Origin: Acidaminococcus hominis
GTDB lineage: Bacteria > Bacillota > Negativicutes > Acidaminococcales > Acidaminococcaceae
Direction of reading: 5' to 3'
Assembly: GCF_900291475.1 (NCBI RefSeq)
Contig: NZ_OLMM01000004.1
Location: 62,001 to 126,000, forward strand
DNA: 64,000 bases
Under the pieces are notes generated by a model. It did no database searches. It had not been told where the DNA came from and was given only the letters and a program-made list of their open reading frames with translations. Position numbers and translations under genes: made by a program. Of the stretch, positions 36,051 through 46,456 are shown one piece after another. The stretch's first letter is position 1; the number at the start of each line of letters is the position of its first letter.

Positions 36051-37025
36051 TTATTTCCCTTCTTCCTGTTTGTCTTGGGCGGCCAGGGTGAGGATTTTCC
36101 CCAGGTCCCCTTGGATGACTACGCCCCGTTCTTCCAATTCCTTGGGCAGGAAGGCGTATTTGTCGTTGATGCCTACGTACCGGGCCTGGGGCATGGACAG
36201 GGTCAGGTTCCAAAAGGGCTTCTGGATGAACATGGGGGTCATGCGGCCTACTCCCAGTTCCAAAAACAGCACCTTGTCGTTGTAATGGTCCTGGACGTAT
36301 TGGGAAATCTTTGCGTATTCTTCCTGGTATTTTTTACCCTGGAGATAGTTGCCGTAGCCCCGGACCCAGGGGAAGGCTTCGCCGCCGCAGTGGGGACAGC
36401 GGGGAATCATTTCTTTGGGAATCTTGGTGTCGTCCCCCATGGCCTTCACCATTTCTGCCACGGGCTTTAAGGAATCCCAGGTATCGTCACAGCAGGGCTG
36501 GGCACACTGGAAGAACCGATGGTCCCCCTGGATTTCGGCTACCTTGCTTTCGGGATACAGTTTGATGAACTGGGTATCCTGGTTGGTGGTCACTACAAAA
36601 AATTCCTTATCCCGGATCAGCACGTCCAGATCCTTGTAGGGCTGACGCACAGGGGCGTGCTGGGTGGTGTACAGGAAGGTGGCCAAATAGCCCCAGAATT
36701 CTTCCCGGGTGGGGTACCGAACCATCATGCCGTTAAAGGCACCGGTAAAGCCGTACTTTTTGGCAAACTTGCCAAAGTGCTCCTGGAAGGATGGGGAATC
36801 ACCATAGTAGAAATCTCCGCCACCGGCAGCGGACAGGCCGGAAGCGCCGCCTACGATAACAATATCAGCCTTCTGGATTTCTTCCACCAGGCGCTGAGCC
36901 CCGGCTTCCGGAGTAAGGGGCTTATTTTCGCTCAAGGCGTAGGGGGTACCGCCGGAAGCGTATACACCATAATACCGGTTATAATTCATCTGGGTTCTCA
37001 TGACCAAATCTTCATAAAAGCTCAT
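36051..37025 (-). CDS. Class M (SirTM-like) sirtuin, probable protein ADP-ribosyltransferase
   Basis: A 324-residue Sir2-fold protein with the NAD loop GGASGLSAAGG (59-69), TTNQD (Asn 148), EIQGDHRFFQCAQPC and a zinc site (Cys 174, 178, 210, 213). The catalytic His of deacylases is replaced by Gln 166, and Asn 148 is kept, the pair reported for SirTM enzymes. ELGVGRMTPMFIQKPFWNL also matches that group. It has a ~45-residue N-terminal extension. It is the promoter-proximal gene of a two-sirtuin operon divergent from an Rrf2 regulator. In known SirTM loci the target is a lipoylated GcvH-like protein under oxidative stress; no such partner is seen here, so the substrate is open. Confidence 0.85.
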   Translation of the reverse strand: MSFYEDLVMRTQMNYNRYYGVYASGGTPYALSENKPLTPEAGAQRLVEEIQKADIVIVGGASGLSAAGGGDFYYGDSPSFQEHFGKFAKKYGFTGAFNGMMVRYPTREEFWGYLATFLYTTQHAPVRQPYKDLDVLIRDKEFFVVTTNQDTQFIKLYPESKVAEIQGDHRFFQCAQPCCDDTWDSLKPVAEMVKAMGDDTKIPKEMIPRCPHCGGEAFPWVRGYGNYLQGKKYQEEYAKISQYVQDHYNDKVLFLELGVGRMTPMFIQKPFWNLTLSMPQARYVGINDKYAFLPKELEERGVVIQGDLGKILTLAAQDKQEEGK

Positions 37026-37072
37026 TGTGTTCTCCTTCTTTTTGCTGTCTATTTATTTTTATCAGCAAAATT

Positions 37073-37101
37073 AGTGTAACACCGACTTGAAGGAATGTCA
37101 A
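37073..37101 (-). promoter_or_regulatory. Promoter of the sirtuin operon, overlapping the Rrf2 promoter
   Basis: On the minus strand TTGACA (37096-37101) and TACACT (37073-37078) have a 17-bp spacer. The element TTGA-N7-TCAA (37087-37101) covers this -35 and also the -35 of the divergent Rrf2 promoter, a good place for a regulator to bind. Confidence 0.7.
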
Positions 37102-37115
37102 TATGCTGTTATAAT
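37087..37115 (+). promoter_or_regulatory. Promoter of the Rrf2-family regulator gene
   Basis: TTGAAG (37087-37092) and TATAAT (37110-37115) with a 17-bp spacer, 26 bp before the start codon. It overlaps the divergent sirtuin promoter. Confidence 0.75.
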
Positions 37116-37141
37116 ATTTTCGTCAGCAAGGAGGAGCAAAC

Positions 37142-37606
37142 ATGAAATATTCTACCAAGGTCAGCGATGCTGTCCACATTCTTTGTTTTATATATTTGAA
37201 TCCGGATATGATTCTCACCAGCGACCGGATTGCCCAAAGCGTAAAAACCAACCCCAGCTATGTACGGCAGCTGATGTCCACCCTGCGCCAGGCGGGACTC
37301 CTGCGCAGCGTAACGGGGCATCCCCGGCCGGAACTGGCCAAGGCGCCGGAGGAGATTACCCTGCTCCACGTCTACCGGGCGGTGGAGGGCCACAAGCCCC
37401 TGCTCCACCTGGATACCCATACCAACCCGGATTGCGGCGTAGGGGTCCATGTGCAGAACGCCCTCCAGGATTATTTTGACCGGGTCCAGGAAAAGGCGGA
37501 AGGGGAAATGGCGGCCATTACCCTACAGGATATCCTGAACCGGTACCAGGAAAAGCTGGAGCAGGCCCAGCATCCCCTGCCCCCTGAGGAAGCCAAAGGA
37601 GTTTAA
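37142..37606 (+). CDS. Rrf2-family transcriptional regulator
   Basis: A 154-residue Rrf2 regulator: winged helix-turn-helix at 1-60 (LTSDRIAQSVKTNPSYVRQLMSTLRQAGLL), then the linker helix. Only one Cys (98, in TNPDCGVG) lies in the loop where IscR and NsrR carry three Fe-S ligands, so a classical cluster is unlikely; a single-Cys thiol sensor, as in some Rrf2 repressors, is possible. GGAGGA precedes the start. It is divergent from the two sirtuin genes with overlapping promoters, so it very probably controls them and itself. Confidence 0.92.
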   Translation: MKYSTKVSDAVHILCFIYLNPDMILTSDRIAQSVKTNPSYVRQLMSTLRQAGLLRSVTGHPRPELAKAPEEITLLHVYRAVEGHKPLLHLDTHTNPDCGVGVHVQNALQDYFDRVQEKAEGEMAAITLQDILNRYQEKLEQAQHPLPPEEAKGV

Positions 37607-37654
37607 TACGCGTGCGGTTAGAAGGCTCGTGCGGCCTACTGCGTAATTACAAAA

Positions 37655-37702
37655 ACAAAAAATACAGTCTCTTGGGCAAGCTTGCCTGAGGACTGCATTT
37701 TT
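37655..37702. terminator. Bidirectional terminator after the Rrf2 gene
   Basis: CAGTC pairs with GACTG and GGCAAG with CTTGCC (37665-37696), with A-rich sequence on the left and TTTTTCT on the right. It separates the convergent Rrf2 and membrane-protein genes. Confidence 0.75.
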
Positions 37703-37713
37703 CTATTCGTTTC

Positions 37714-38103
37714 TTATTTGTGTTCTTCCGTTTTGCCCCGGTGGGCAGCTTCCTGCCGCTGGGCTCTCTGCCGCCGTTTCTCTGCGGCCCGCATGGATTT
37801 CACGCTGGTCTTTCTGGGAGCCAGTTCCAGGGGTTCCGGTTCATCGCTGTTGTTCAGCTTGGAGTACACCACCAGGCAGATGACGGCAATCACCGGGAGC
37901 GCTCCCAAAATGGCCCGGGAAATATCGTTCCGGGTAATCACCAGGAAATCCCACAGCACCACTGCTACAGGCGTAATAATAATCTGGGCCACCTTGGCTC
38001 TGGTGCCCTGGGCACCGAAAAAGCGCAGGCAGAAGCCGTAGGCCAGAAAGGCTACGGAAAAGGAAATCAGGGAAAGAATCAGGATAAAGATAAAGAATTC
38101 CAT
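37714..38103 (-). CDS. Small membrane protein with basic tail, function unknown
   Basis: A 129-residue protein I do not recognise. It has a hydrophobic N-terminal segment (about 1-25), a second at 35-55 (IIITPVAVVLWDFLV) and a third at 64-80 (ILGALPVIAVICLVVY), followed by an acidic patch and a strongly basic C-terminal tail (RAAEKRRQRAQRQ). The likely topology is membrane-anchored with a cytoplasmic basic tail that could contact nucleic acid or lipid head groups. GAGGTG precedes the start. It stands alone between two terminators. Confidence 0.7.
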   Translation of the reverse strand: MEFFIFILILSLISFSVAFLAYGFCLRFFGAQGTRAKVAQIIITPVAVVLWDFLVITRNDISRAILGALPVIAVICLVVYSKLNNSDEPEPLELAPRKTSVKSMRAAEKRRQRAQRQEAAHRGKTEEHK

Positions 38104-38173
38104 TACGCACCTCGTTGTTTAGAATACAATGTCTATTATAGCATAGGTGACCGGGGCTGCCCGGTTTTTCGGC

Positions 38174-38220
38174 AAAAAGGAATGGCTTGGGAACGGAAAG
38201 GCGCTCCCAAGTCATTTTTG
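38174..38220. terminator. Terminator after ligA
   Basis: ATGGCTTGGGA pairs with TCCCAAGTCAT (38182-38215), with A-rich and T-rich flanks; on the minus strand CCTTTTTG follows the stem. Confidence 0.75.
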
Positions 38221-38244
38221 TTTTTCTTGGCCAGGGCGGCGCCC

Positions 38245-40302
<2,058 letters not shown>

Positions 40303-42558
40303 CTAGATTTTTTCCAGGATTCGATATTTGGTAGCCAGGGTCTTTACCCCAGCCCCAGGAAACGCCACCTTGACCACCTGGCCGCCTGCATCGGGAACGG
40401 CTGAAATCACGGTGCCGGTGCCAAACTTCTTATGCCGGGCCTTGTCCCCGGGAGCAAAGGTGGGTACGGCCCCGCCTTCCGGTACAAAGCCGCCGTGACC
40501 TGCCGGGGTCTGGAGCACGCTGCCGGTCCGGTGCCGGGCAATGCCCCTGAGGCCCGAACTGGTGCCGGGGGCAGCAGGACTGCTGCTGTGGTAGGTATGG
40601 GGGAAGTAGGCCTGCGGCCGCGCCTTGACGTTCTCCAAAAGGTTCCGGGGAATCTCCTGGAGGAACCGGGAGGGCGGGTACATGACAATCCGGCCGTACA
40701 CCATCCGGCTCCGGCAGCTGGAAAGGAACAGCTGCTTTTTGGCCCGGGTGATGCCCACATAACACAGCCGCCGTTCTTCTTCCAGCTTGTCCTCGTCTTC
40801 CAAGGACCGCTGGCTGGGGAACAGGCCGTCTTCCATACCGCCAATGAACACCACGGGAAATTCCAGGCCCTTGGCCGCATGAAGGGTCATCAGGGTCACA
40901 GAATCCTGGGTCAGCTTGGCATCGTCAATGTCCGACACCAGGGCCACATGGTTCAGGAAGTCTTCCAGGGTCTTGTTTTCTTCTTCGTCCCCGTCCTTGG
41001 TAAATTCGTCGGCAATCCGGACAAATTCGCTGAGGTTTTCCAGCCGGCTCTTGGCCTGGTCGGAATTTTCCTTCCGGAGGGCTTCCAGATAGCCGCTTTT
41101 TTCCAGCAGCTGGGTAATCAGTTCTTTCAGGGGCACCTGGTCCCGGATGGTGGCCAGGTCGTCCATCATGTCACTGAAGGCCTGGATTTTCCCGCAGGAA
41201 CGGCCCAGGGTGGTCTGGACCTCCGGAATCTTCAGCAGGTCCGGCAGGGGCATTCCAGAGGCGGTCAAAAGCCCCTGAAGCTTGGTCACGCTAGCGGCCC
41301 CAATGCCCCGTTTGGGTTCGTTGATGACCCGGGCCAGGGCCTGAAGGTCCCGGCGGTTGCCCAAAAGGCGCAGGTAGGCCAGGGTATCCTTGACCTCTTT
41401 CCGGTCGTAGAACTTTAAGCTCCCTACCATCACGTAGGGAATCCCCACGTGGATCAGATTTTCTTCGAACATCCGGGACTGTACGTTGGTCCGGTACAAA
41501 ATGGCCATATTCCCCAGCTTGACCCCTTCTTTTTGGAGCCGCTGGATCTGGCCCACCACAAACTGGGCTTCTTCCCGGTCGTCCCGGGCTTCGTAGTAGG
41601 CAATGGGGCTGCCGTTGCCGTTGGCCGTCCACAGGTTCTTGGGCCGCCGGGCGGAGTTGTTTTTGATGACCCCGTTGGCTGCGTCCAAAATCACCTGGGT
41701 GGAACGGTAGTTCTGTTCCAATTTATACACCTGGGCCTTGGGATAATCCTTTTCAAAGTCCAGGATGTTGGCGATATCCGCACCCCGCCAGCCGTAGATG
41801 CTCTGGTCAATATCCCCCACGGCGCACAGGTTGTTTTCCGGGGCACTGAGGAGTTTGGCCAACAGGTACTGGACATGGTTGGTGTCCTGATATTCGTCGA
41901 TCAGCACATAATGGAATTTCTGCTGGTATTTCTGGCGGACTTCCGGGTTGTTCTGGAGCAGGTCCACGGCCAGCAGCAGCAGGTCGTCAAAATCCACAGC
42001 GTTGCTCTGCTTCATGCGCTGCATATACAGCCGGTAGATTTCTGCCAGCTTTTTCTGGTGGTAATCCTGGGCAGTGCGTTCCACCTGGTCCGGTCCCATA
42101 TGGGCGTTTTTGGCGTTGGAAATGGCCGAAAGCACCGCCGGCAGGGGGTAGAACTTTTCGTCCAGGTTCATGGCCTTCAGGACTTCCTTCAGCACGTTCT
42201 TGCAGTCCGTGGTGTCATAGATGGAAAAGTCCGAGGTATAGCTGCCTCCGGGCAGGTGCTGGATGTCCCGGCGCAGCAGCTGGTTGCAGAAGCCGTGGAA
42301 GGTGTACAGCCACACGTCCTTGGCGGCTGGTCCCACCAGGGCATCCACCCGCTGCCGCATTTCCTTGGCGGCCTTGTTGGTAAAGGTAATGGCCAGGATG
42401 CTGTAGGGTTTGACGCCTTTTTCCAGCAAATAGGCAATTTTCGTGGTAAGTACTTTGGTTTTGCCGCTGCCTGCACCGGCGAGTATCAAAATGGGGCCGT
42501 TGGTTTGCTCTACGGCCTTGGCTTGTTGTTCGTTAAGGGATGCTAAAAGCTCTGTCAT
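40303..42558 (-). CDS. pcrA: ATP-dependent 3'-5' DNA helicase PcrA (UvrD/Rep family)
   Basis: A 751-residue superfamily 1A helicase acting in repair, plasmid replication and removal of transcription blocks. Motifs are in order: Q motif (LNEQQAKAV), Walker A GAGSGKT (28-34), FTNKAAKEM (Ia), DEYQDTN (II), GDIDQSIYGWRGA (III), LEQNYRS (IV), TLHAAKGLEFPVVF (V) and EEERRLCYVGITRAKKQL (VI). The C-terminus has the PcrA-type Tudor-like end (KFGTGTVISAV). GAGGA precedes ATG 42558. It heads the pcrA-ligA operon. Confidence 0.97.
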   Translation of the reverse strand: MTELLASLNEQQAKAVEQTNGPILILAGAGSGKTKVLTTKIAYLLEKGVKPYSILAITFTNKAAKEMRQRVDALVGPAAKDVWLYTFHGFCNQLLRRDIQHLPGGSYTSDFSIYDTTDCKNVLKEVLKAMNLDEKFYPLPAVLSAISNAKNAHMGPDQVERTAQDYHQKKLAEIYRLYMQRMKQSNAVDFDDLLLLAVDLLQNNPEVRQKYQQKFHYVLIDEYQDTNHVQYLLAKLLSAPENNLCAVGDIDQSIYGWRGADIANILDFEKDYPKAQVYKLEQNYRSTQVILDAANGVIKNNSARRPKNLWTANGNGSPIAYYEARDDREEAQFVVGQIQRLQKEGVKLGNMAILYRTNVQSRMFEENLIHVGIPYVMVGSLKFYDRKEVKDTLAYLRLLGNRRDLQALARVINEPKRGIGAASVTKLQGLLTASGMPLPDLLKIPEVQTTLGRSCGKIQAFSDMMDDLATIRDQVPLKELITQLLEKSGYLEALRKENSDQAKSRLENLSEFVRIADEFTKDGDEEENKTLEDFLNHVALVSDIDDAKLTQDSVTLMTLHAAKGLEFPVVFIGGMEDGLFPSQRSLEDEDKLEEERRLCYVGITRAKKQLFLSSCRSRMVYGRIVMYPPSRFLQEIPRNLLENVKARPQAYFPHTYHSSSPAAPGTSSGLRGIARHRTGSVLQTPAGHGGFVPEGGAVPTFAPGDKARHKKFGTGTVISAVPDAGGQVVKVAFPGAGVKTLATKYRILEKI

Positions 42559-42619
42559 AATTTCCTCGATTCTTCTAGATAGTCCATTTTATTCTATCAG
42601 ATTTGCAGGCAATTTACCA

Positions 42620-42660
42620 TAAAGCCGGCCCTTCCGGGGCGGCCCTGATTTTGGCCAAAA
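42620..42660 (-). terminator. Probable terminator after the TIM-barrel isomerase-like gene
   Basis: GCCGGCCC and GGGGCGGC form a short GC stem around TTCC (42624-42643), with TTTATGG following on the minus strand; the T-run is weak. Confidence 0.4.
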
Positions 42661-42704
42661 AGTGTATTTTCGTAGGTTTCTGGTGCCTTTAGGCAGCTGC
42701 GGAC

Positions 42705-43550
42705 CTATTTCTCCAGCAGCTGGGGCCAGGCTTGTTCCAGTACCTTCCGGGTGCAGGCATAGGTGTACTGGGCGGCGGCAGGAACCCCTTCCTGCAAAAG
42801 GGCATCGCTGATGACCTCCACCCCCAGCACCGCAGGCTGAACGCCCTTCGCCCGAAACATTTGCACAAAGTCCGCGGTCCGGCCGCAGCCGGTGCCGGGG
42901 GCCAGCCGGTCGTGCATGGATTCGTCCCGGAGGACGCTAGAGGCATAGGGCCGGGGCAGCACGTCGTCAATTTGCAGGGAGACAATACGGTCTGCCGGAA
43001 TCTCCTCCAGCAGCCTGCCGTCCAGGGGCTGCTGGGCCCTGACCCAATGCCACAGATCCAGCAGCAGACCGGCGTTGCTGCAGCCGCTGGCCTGGACAAT
43101 TTCCCAGGCAGCCGCCAGCGTGGGCACCCCGCTGTAGGGCATGGGCTCCAGGGCAATAAGGCGCTTGCCGGCCCGACGGCAGAGTTCTTTCAGTTTCTGG
43201 GCGGTATGGTCCAGGGGATAGGTCTCCAGCAGGCCGCAATTGATGTGCTGAACGCCAAACAGGTCGCACATATGGAAACATACCTGTTCCTTGTATTTCT
43301 GCTCGTAGGAGCGATTTTCATCGGCCCACTGGGTAATGTATTCCACCTCAGTGACCCGCATATCGTATTGGTCCAGGATGGTCAGCAGGTCCTGGTCCTG
43401 GAGCCCCTCGGCCAGGGCGTCGGCGTAGGTTTCGGCCCGCAGGCCAAGCCCTTCGTAGCCAGCGGCTTTGGCGGCGCTGACCCGTTCCTGAAAGCTGCAT
43501 TTGTCTCCCAGAGTCCAGGAGCTGATGGTAATCGGACAGGTTTTCGACAT
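42705..43550 (-). CDS. Sugar phosphate isomerase/epimerase family TIM-barrel protein
   Basis: A 281-residue xylose-isomerase-like TIM barrel (AP endonuclease 2 superfamily). Likely metal ligands are the Glu in LIALEPMPYSG, the Asp in GLLLDLWHW, the residue in VSLQIDDV and the Glu in LGVEVISDAL. N-terminal ITISSWTLGD and AAGYEGLGLRAE are typical of the family, whose members isomerise or epimerise sugars, inositols or hydroxy acids. AAAGGAGG precedes the start. It stands as a single gene between an ABC operon and pcrA, so context does not name a substrate. Confidence 0.8.
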   Translation of the reverse strand: MSKTCPITISSWTLGDKCSFQERVSAAKAAGYEGLGLRAETYADALAEGLQDQDLLTILDQYDMRVTEVEYITQWADENRSYEQKYKEQVCFHMCDLFGVQHINCGLLETYPLDHTAQKLKELCRRAGKRLIALEPMPYSGVPTLAAAWEIVQASGCSNAGLLLDLWHWVRAQQPLDGRLLEEIPADRIVSLQIDDVLPRPYASSVLRDESMHDRLAPGTGCGRTADFVQMFRAKGVQPAVLGVEVISDALLQEGVPAAAQYTYACTRKVLEQAWPQLLEK

Positions 43551-43684
43551 GGCAAATTCCTCCTTTGCACCGTGCTGCAGGCAGCAGGTTTTGCTTTCTA
43601 TTTCTAACTGTAACGGTATTTACAATTTTATAGGTCTCTTTTCTTCCCTACGCCATTTATTATACGCTGTTTTCCCGGACTGTT

Positions 43685-43733
43685 TGCAAAAAAATACTGC
43701 ACGGCTTCTCCCTTGAGAAACGGTGCAGTATTT
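43685..43733 (-). terminator. Terminator after the ABC importer operon
   Basis: AATACTGCAC pairs with GTGCAGTATT (43693-43732), followed on the minus strand by TTTTTTTGC. Confidence 0.88.
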
Positions 43734-43740
43734 GCTTGGG

Positions 43741-44535
43741 TTAACCCAACATCATCCGGTCATTATCCAGTTCGGTGCCGGCGGCCTTTTCAAACAGGGC
43801 CAGCAGGTCCGGAATGGTCAGCTTGGATTTTTCTTCAGCGCCGATATCCACCACAATGTGGCCGGCGTTCATCATGATCAGGCGGTTGCCAAACCGCAGG
43901 GCATCCTTCATGTTGTGGGTAATCATCAGGGAGGTCAGGTGGTCCCGAGCAATCACCTTGTCGGTGAGCTGGAGCACTTTTTCTGCGGTTTTGGGGTCCA
44001 GGGCTGCGGTGTGCTCGTCCAGGAGCAGAATCCGGGGCTTGTTCATGGCTGCCATAAGCAGGGTCAGGGCCTGGCGCTGGCCGCCGGAAAGCAGGCCCAC
44101 CCGGCTGGTCAGCCGGTTTTCCAGCCCCAGGTCCAGTTCCTTCAGCAGGGTTCTGAAGCGTTCCCGGTCGGAGTCCTTCAGGGCCCAGGCAAGGCCAGGG
44201 GTCTTGCCCCGTCTGGAGGCAATGGCCAGGTTTTCTTCAATCATCATACCGGCGGCAGTACCCATCATGGGGTCCTGGAACACCCGGCCGATATAGCGGG
44301 CCCGTTTGTGTTCCGGGGTCTTGGTAACGTCCACGCCGTCAATGAGGATTTCTCCGGTATCCACCGGGAAGACGCCGGCAATGGAGTTCAGCAGCGTGGA
44401 TTTGCCGGCCCCGTTGCCCCCGATGATGGTGATAAAGTCACCGGGTTCCATATGGAGGTTCACATCGTACAGGGCCCGTTTTTCGTTGACCGTGCCCGGG
44501 AAAAATGTCTTGGATAAGTGTTTGATATCAAGCAT
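43741..44535 (-). CDS. ABC transporter ATP-binding protein (TrpZ-like)
   Basis: A 264-residue ATPase of an importer of the family that includes the TrpXYZ aromatic amino-acid transporters. Walker A is GGNGAGKST (39-47), the signature is LLSGGQRQAL, Walker B plus catalytic Glu is ILLLDEHTAALDPKTA, and the switch His is in MITHNM. The LDEHTAALD form is typical of this family. Its ATG overlaps the permease stop by one base (TAATG), so the two are translationally coupled. Confidence 0.92.
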   Translation of the reverse strand: MLDIKHLSKTFFPGTVNEKRALYDVNLHMEPGDFITIIGGNGAGKSTLLNSIAGVFPVDTGEILIDGVDVTKTPEHKRARYIGRVFQDPMMGTAAGMMIEENLAIASRRGKTPGLAWALKDSDRERFRTLLKELDLGLENRLTSRVGLLSGGQRQALTLLMAAMNKPRILLLDEHTAALDPKTAEKVLQLTDKVIARDHLTSLMITHNMKDALRFGNRLIMMNAGHIVVDIGAEEKSKLTIPDLLALFEKAAGTELDNDRMMLG

Positions 44536-45419
44536 TATTGGCCCACCTTTCTTCCCAGCAGTTTACCCTTGAACATGGGCAGGGAGAGTGCCAGGGCTAC
44601 CAACACTGCCGTAAACAGCTTCAGGTCGTTGGGGGGCATGCCCAGCTGGAGCACAAGGGCGATAACCAGCCGGTACACAATGGAGCCCAGGATAACGGAA
44701 ATCAGGGAGTTCTTGAAGCTCCGGGTCCCAAAGAGGACTTCGCCGATAATCACGGAGGCCAGGCCGATAACGATGGTGCCCACCCCCATGCCCACGTCGG
44801 CAAACCCGTTGCTTTGGGCTACCAGGGAGCCGGCTACAGCTACCAGGGCGTTACTGAGAAGCAGGCCCAGGTTCAGCATCAGGTCGGTGTCCACGCCCTG
44901 GGCCCGGATCATCTGGGGATTGAAGCCGGTAGCCCGGATGGCAGCACCGATTTCCGTTCCAAAGAACCAGTAGATCAGCACGGAGAAGAACAGGCAGATG
45001 ATAAAGCCCATAATGAGAATGGCGTTGGAATACGAGCTGCCCAAAAGGTCCTGGACCACGGAAAAAGCAGTGTCCTGTCCCAAAAGGGAAACGTTGGCCT
45101 TGCCCATAACCCTCAGGTTCACGGAGTACAGGGCAATCATGGTGAGAATCCCGGCCAAGAGCGCCGGAATCTTCAGTTTGGTGTGCAGAAAGCCGGTGAT
45201 CAGGCCGGCCAGGCCGCCGGCTAAGGCAGCGGCAAAGATGGCCAAAATGGGGTTCGTGCCCTTCACCATCAGGGTAACGGCAACTGCCGCCCCCAGGGGA
45301 AAGGACCCTTCCACGGTCATGTCGGCCACGTCCAGTACCCGGAAGGTAATATAGACACCCAGGGCTAAAAGGGACCACAACAGGCCCTGGGCAATCGTTG
45401 GCAATAAGATATCAATCAT
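44535..45419 (-). CDS. ABC transporter permease (TrpY-like)
   Basis: A 294-residue inner-membrane permease with about eight hydrophobic segments, of the branched-chain amino acid/ribose-type permease superfamily. Conserved-looking stretches are EGSFPLGAAVAVTL, GLAGLITGFLHTKLKIPALLAGI and RATGFNPQMIRAQGVD. It works with the adjacent ATPase and lipoproteins. GGAG precedes ATG 45419 within a 3-bp gap after the binding-protein gene. Confidence 0.92.
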   Translation of the reverse strand: MIDILLPTIAQGLLWSLLALGVYITFRVLDVADMTVEGSFPLGAAVAVTLMVKGTNPILAIFAAALAGGLAGLITGFLHTKLKIPALLAGILTMIALYSVNLRVMGKANVSLLGQDTAFSVVQDLLGSSYSNAILIMGFIICLFFSVLIYWFFGTEIGAAIRATGFNPQMIRAQGVDTDLMLNLGLLLSNALVAVAGSLVAQSNGFADVGMGVGTIVIGLASVIIGEVLFGTRSFKNSLISVILGSIVYRLVIALVLQLGMPPNDLKLFTAVLVALALSLPMFKGKLLGRKVGQ

Positions 45420-45422
45420 GGA

Positions 45423-46421
45423 TTATTTAGCTCCTTCGGCTTCCTTTTTGATGGCATCAGGAATGGTCAGTCCTAATTTTTTCACTTGGGCATCGTTGAT
45501 CAGCACCGTAAAGGTCTGCTGGCTCTGGATGGCCATATTTTCCGGTTTGGATTCCCCTTTGAGAATGGCCGCAGCCATTTCCCCGGTCTGGTAACCCAGT
45601 TTGTAGTAGTCAATGCCCAGGGTGGCTACGCCGCCGGCCTTGGTCATGCCGCCTTCCCCGCAGAATACGGGAATCTTGGCTTCGTCGGTGATTTTCACCA
45701 GGTTGGCCATGGCGGAGGCCAGCACGTTGTCCGTAGGCACGTAAATGGCGTCCACTTTTCCCACCAGGCTTTGGGCGGCCTGCTGAATGTCATTGACGTT
45801 GGAAACGGTGGCTTCCACGGTCTTCAGCCCTCTGGCGGCAGCAGCCTTTTTGGCCAGGTCCACCTGAATCTGGGAATTGACTTCACTGGAGCTGTAGATA
45901 AAGCCCAGGGTCTTGGCTTTGGGCATAATCTGTACCAACAGGTCAATCTGGGCTTCCACCGGGTTCATGTCGGTGGTGCCGGTTACGTTGGTGCCGGGTT
46001 TGCTGGGGTCCTGCACCAGCTTGGCGGCTTTATAGTCGGTAATGGCGGTGCCCACAATGGGAATGGTCTTGGTGGCATTGGCCATGGTCTGGGCAGCCGG
46101 GGTGGCAATGGCACAGACCAGATCATCTTTGTTGGCCACAAAGCGCTGGGCAATGGTCTGAAGGTTGGATTGGTCCCCTTGGGCGTTCTGGCGGTCGAAC
46201 TTCACGTTCTTGCCTTCCGCAAAGCCTTTGGCGGCCAGGCCGTCCACAAACCCTTTATTGGCGGCGTCCAGGGCGGGGTGTTCCACCAGCTGGAGGATGC
46301 CTACGTTATAGACCTTGTCCTTCTGATTTTTGGAGGCAGTATCGCTGCCGCCGCAGCCGGCCGCACCAATGGCCAGGGCTGCCAAAAGGGCTGCAATCCA
46401 GAGTTTTCCGCGTGTGTTCAT
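45423..46421 (-). CDS. ABC transporter substrate-binding lipoprotein, copy 1 (TrpX-like)
   Basis: A 332-residue periplasmic binding lipoprotein of the ABC_sub_bind (PF04392-type) family. A signal with lipobox ends at Cys 23 (AIGAAGCGG). Family features are GILQLVEHPALDAANKGFVDGL, AIATPAAQTMANAT, GTAITDYKAAKLV and IYVPTDNVLASAM. These match the TrpX group that binds aromatic amino acids or related ligands; the ligand here is inferred only from family. It lies 35 bp after a second, similar gene. Confidence 0.92.
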   Translation of the reverse strand: MNTRGKLWIAALLAALAIGAAGCGGSDTASKNQKDKVYNVGILQLVEHPALDAANKGFVDGLAAKGFAEGKNVKFDRQNAQGDQSNLQTIAQRFVANKDDLVCAIATPAAQTMANATKTIPIVGTAITDYKAAKLVQDPSKPGTNVTGTTDMNPVEAQIDLLVQIMPKAKTLGFIYSSSEVNSQIQVDLAKKAAAARGLKTVEATVSNVNDIQQAAQSLVGKVDAIYVPTDNVLASAMANLVKITDEAKIPVFCGEGGMTKAGGVATLGIDYYKLGYQTGEMAAAILKGESKPENMAIQSQQTFTVLINDAQVKKLGLTIPDAIKKEAEGAK

Positions 46422-46456
46422 AATAACCCTCCTTTGTCAAACAACTGCTGTGAAGC

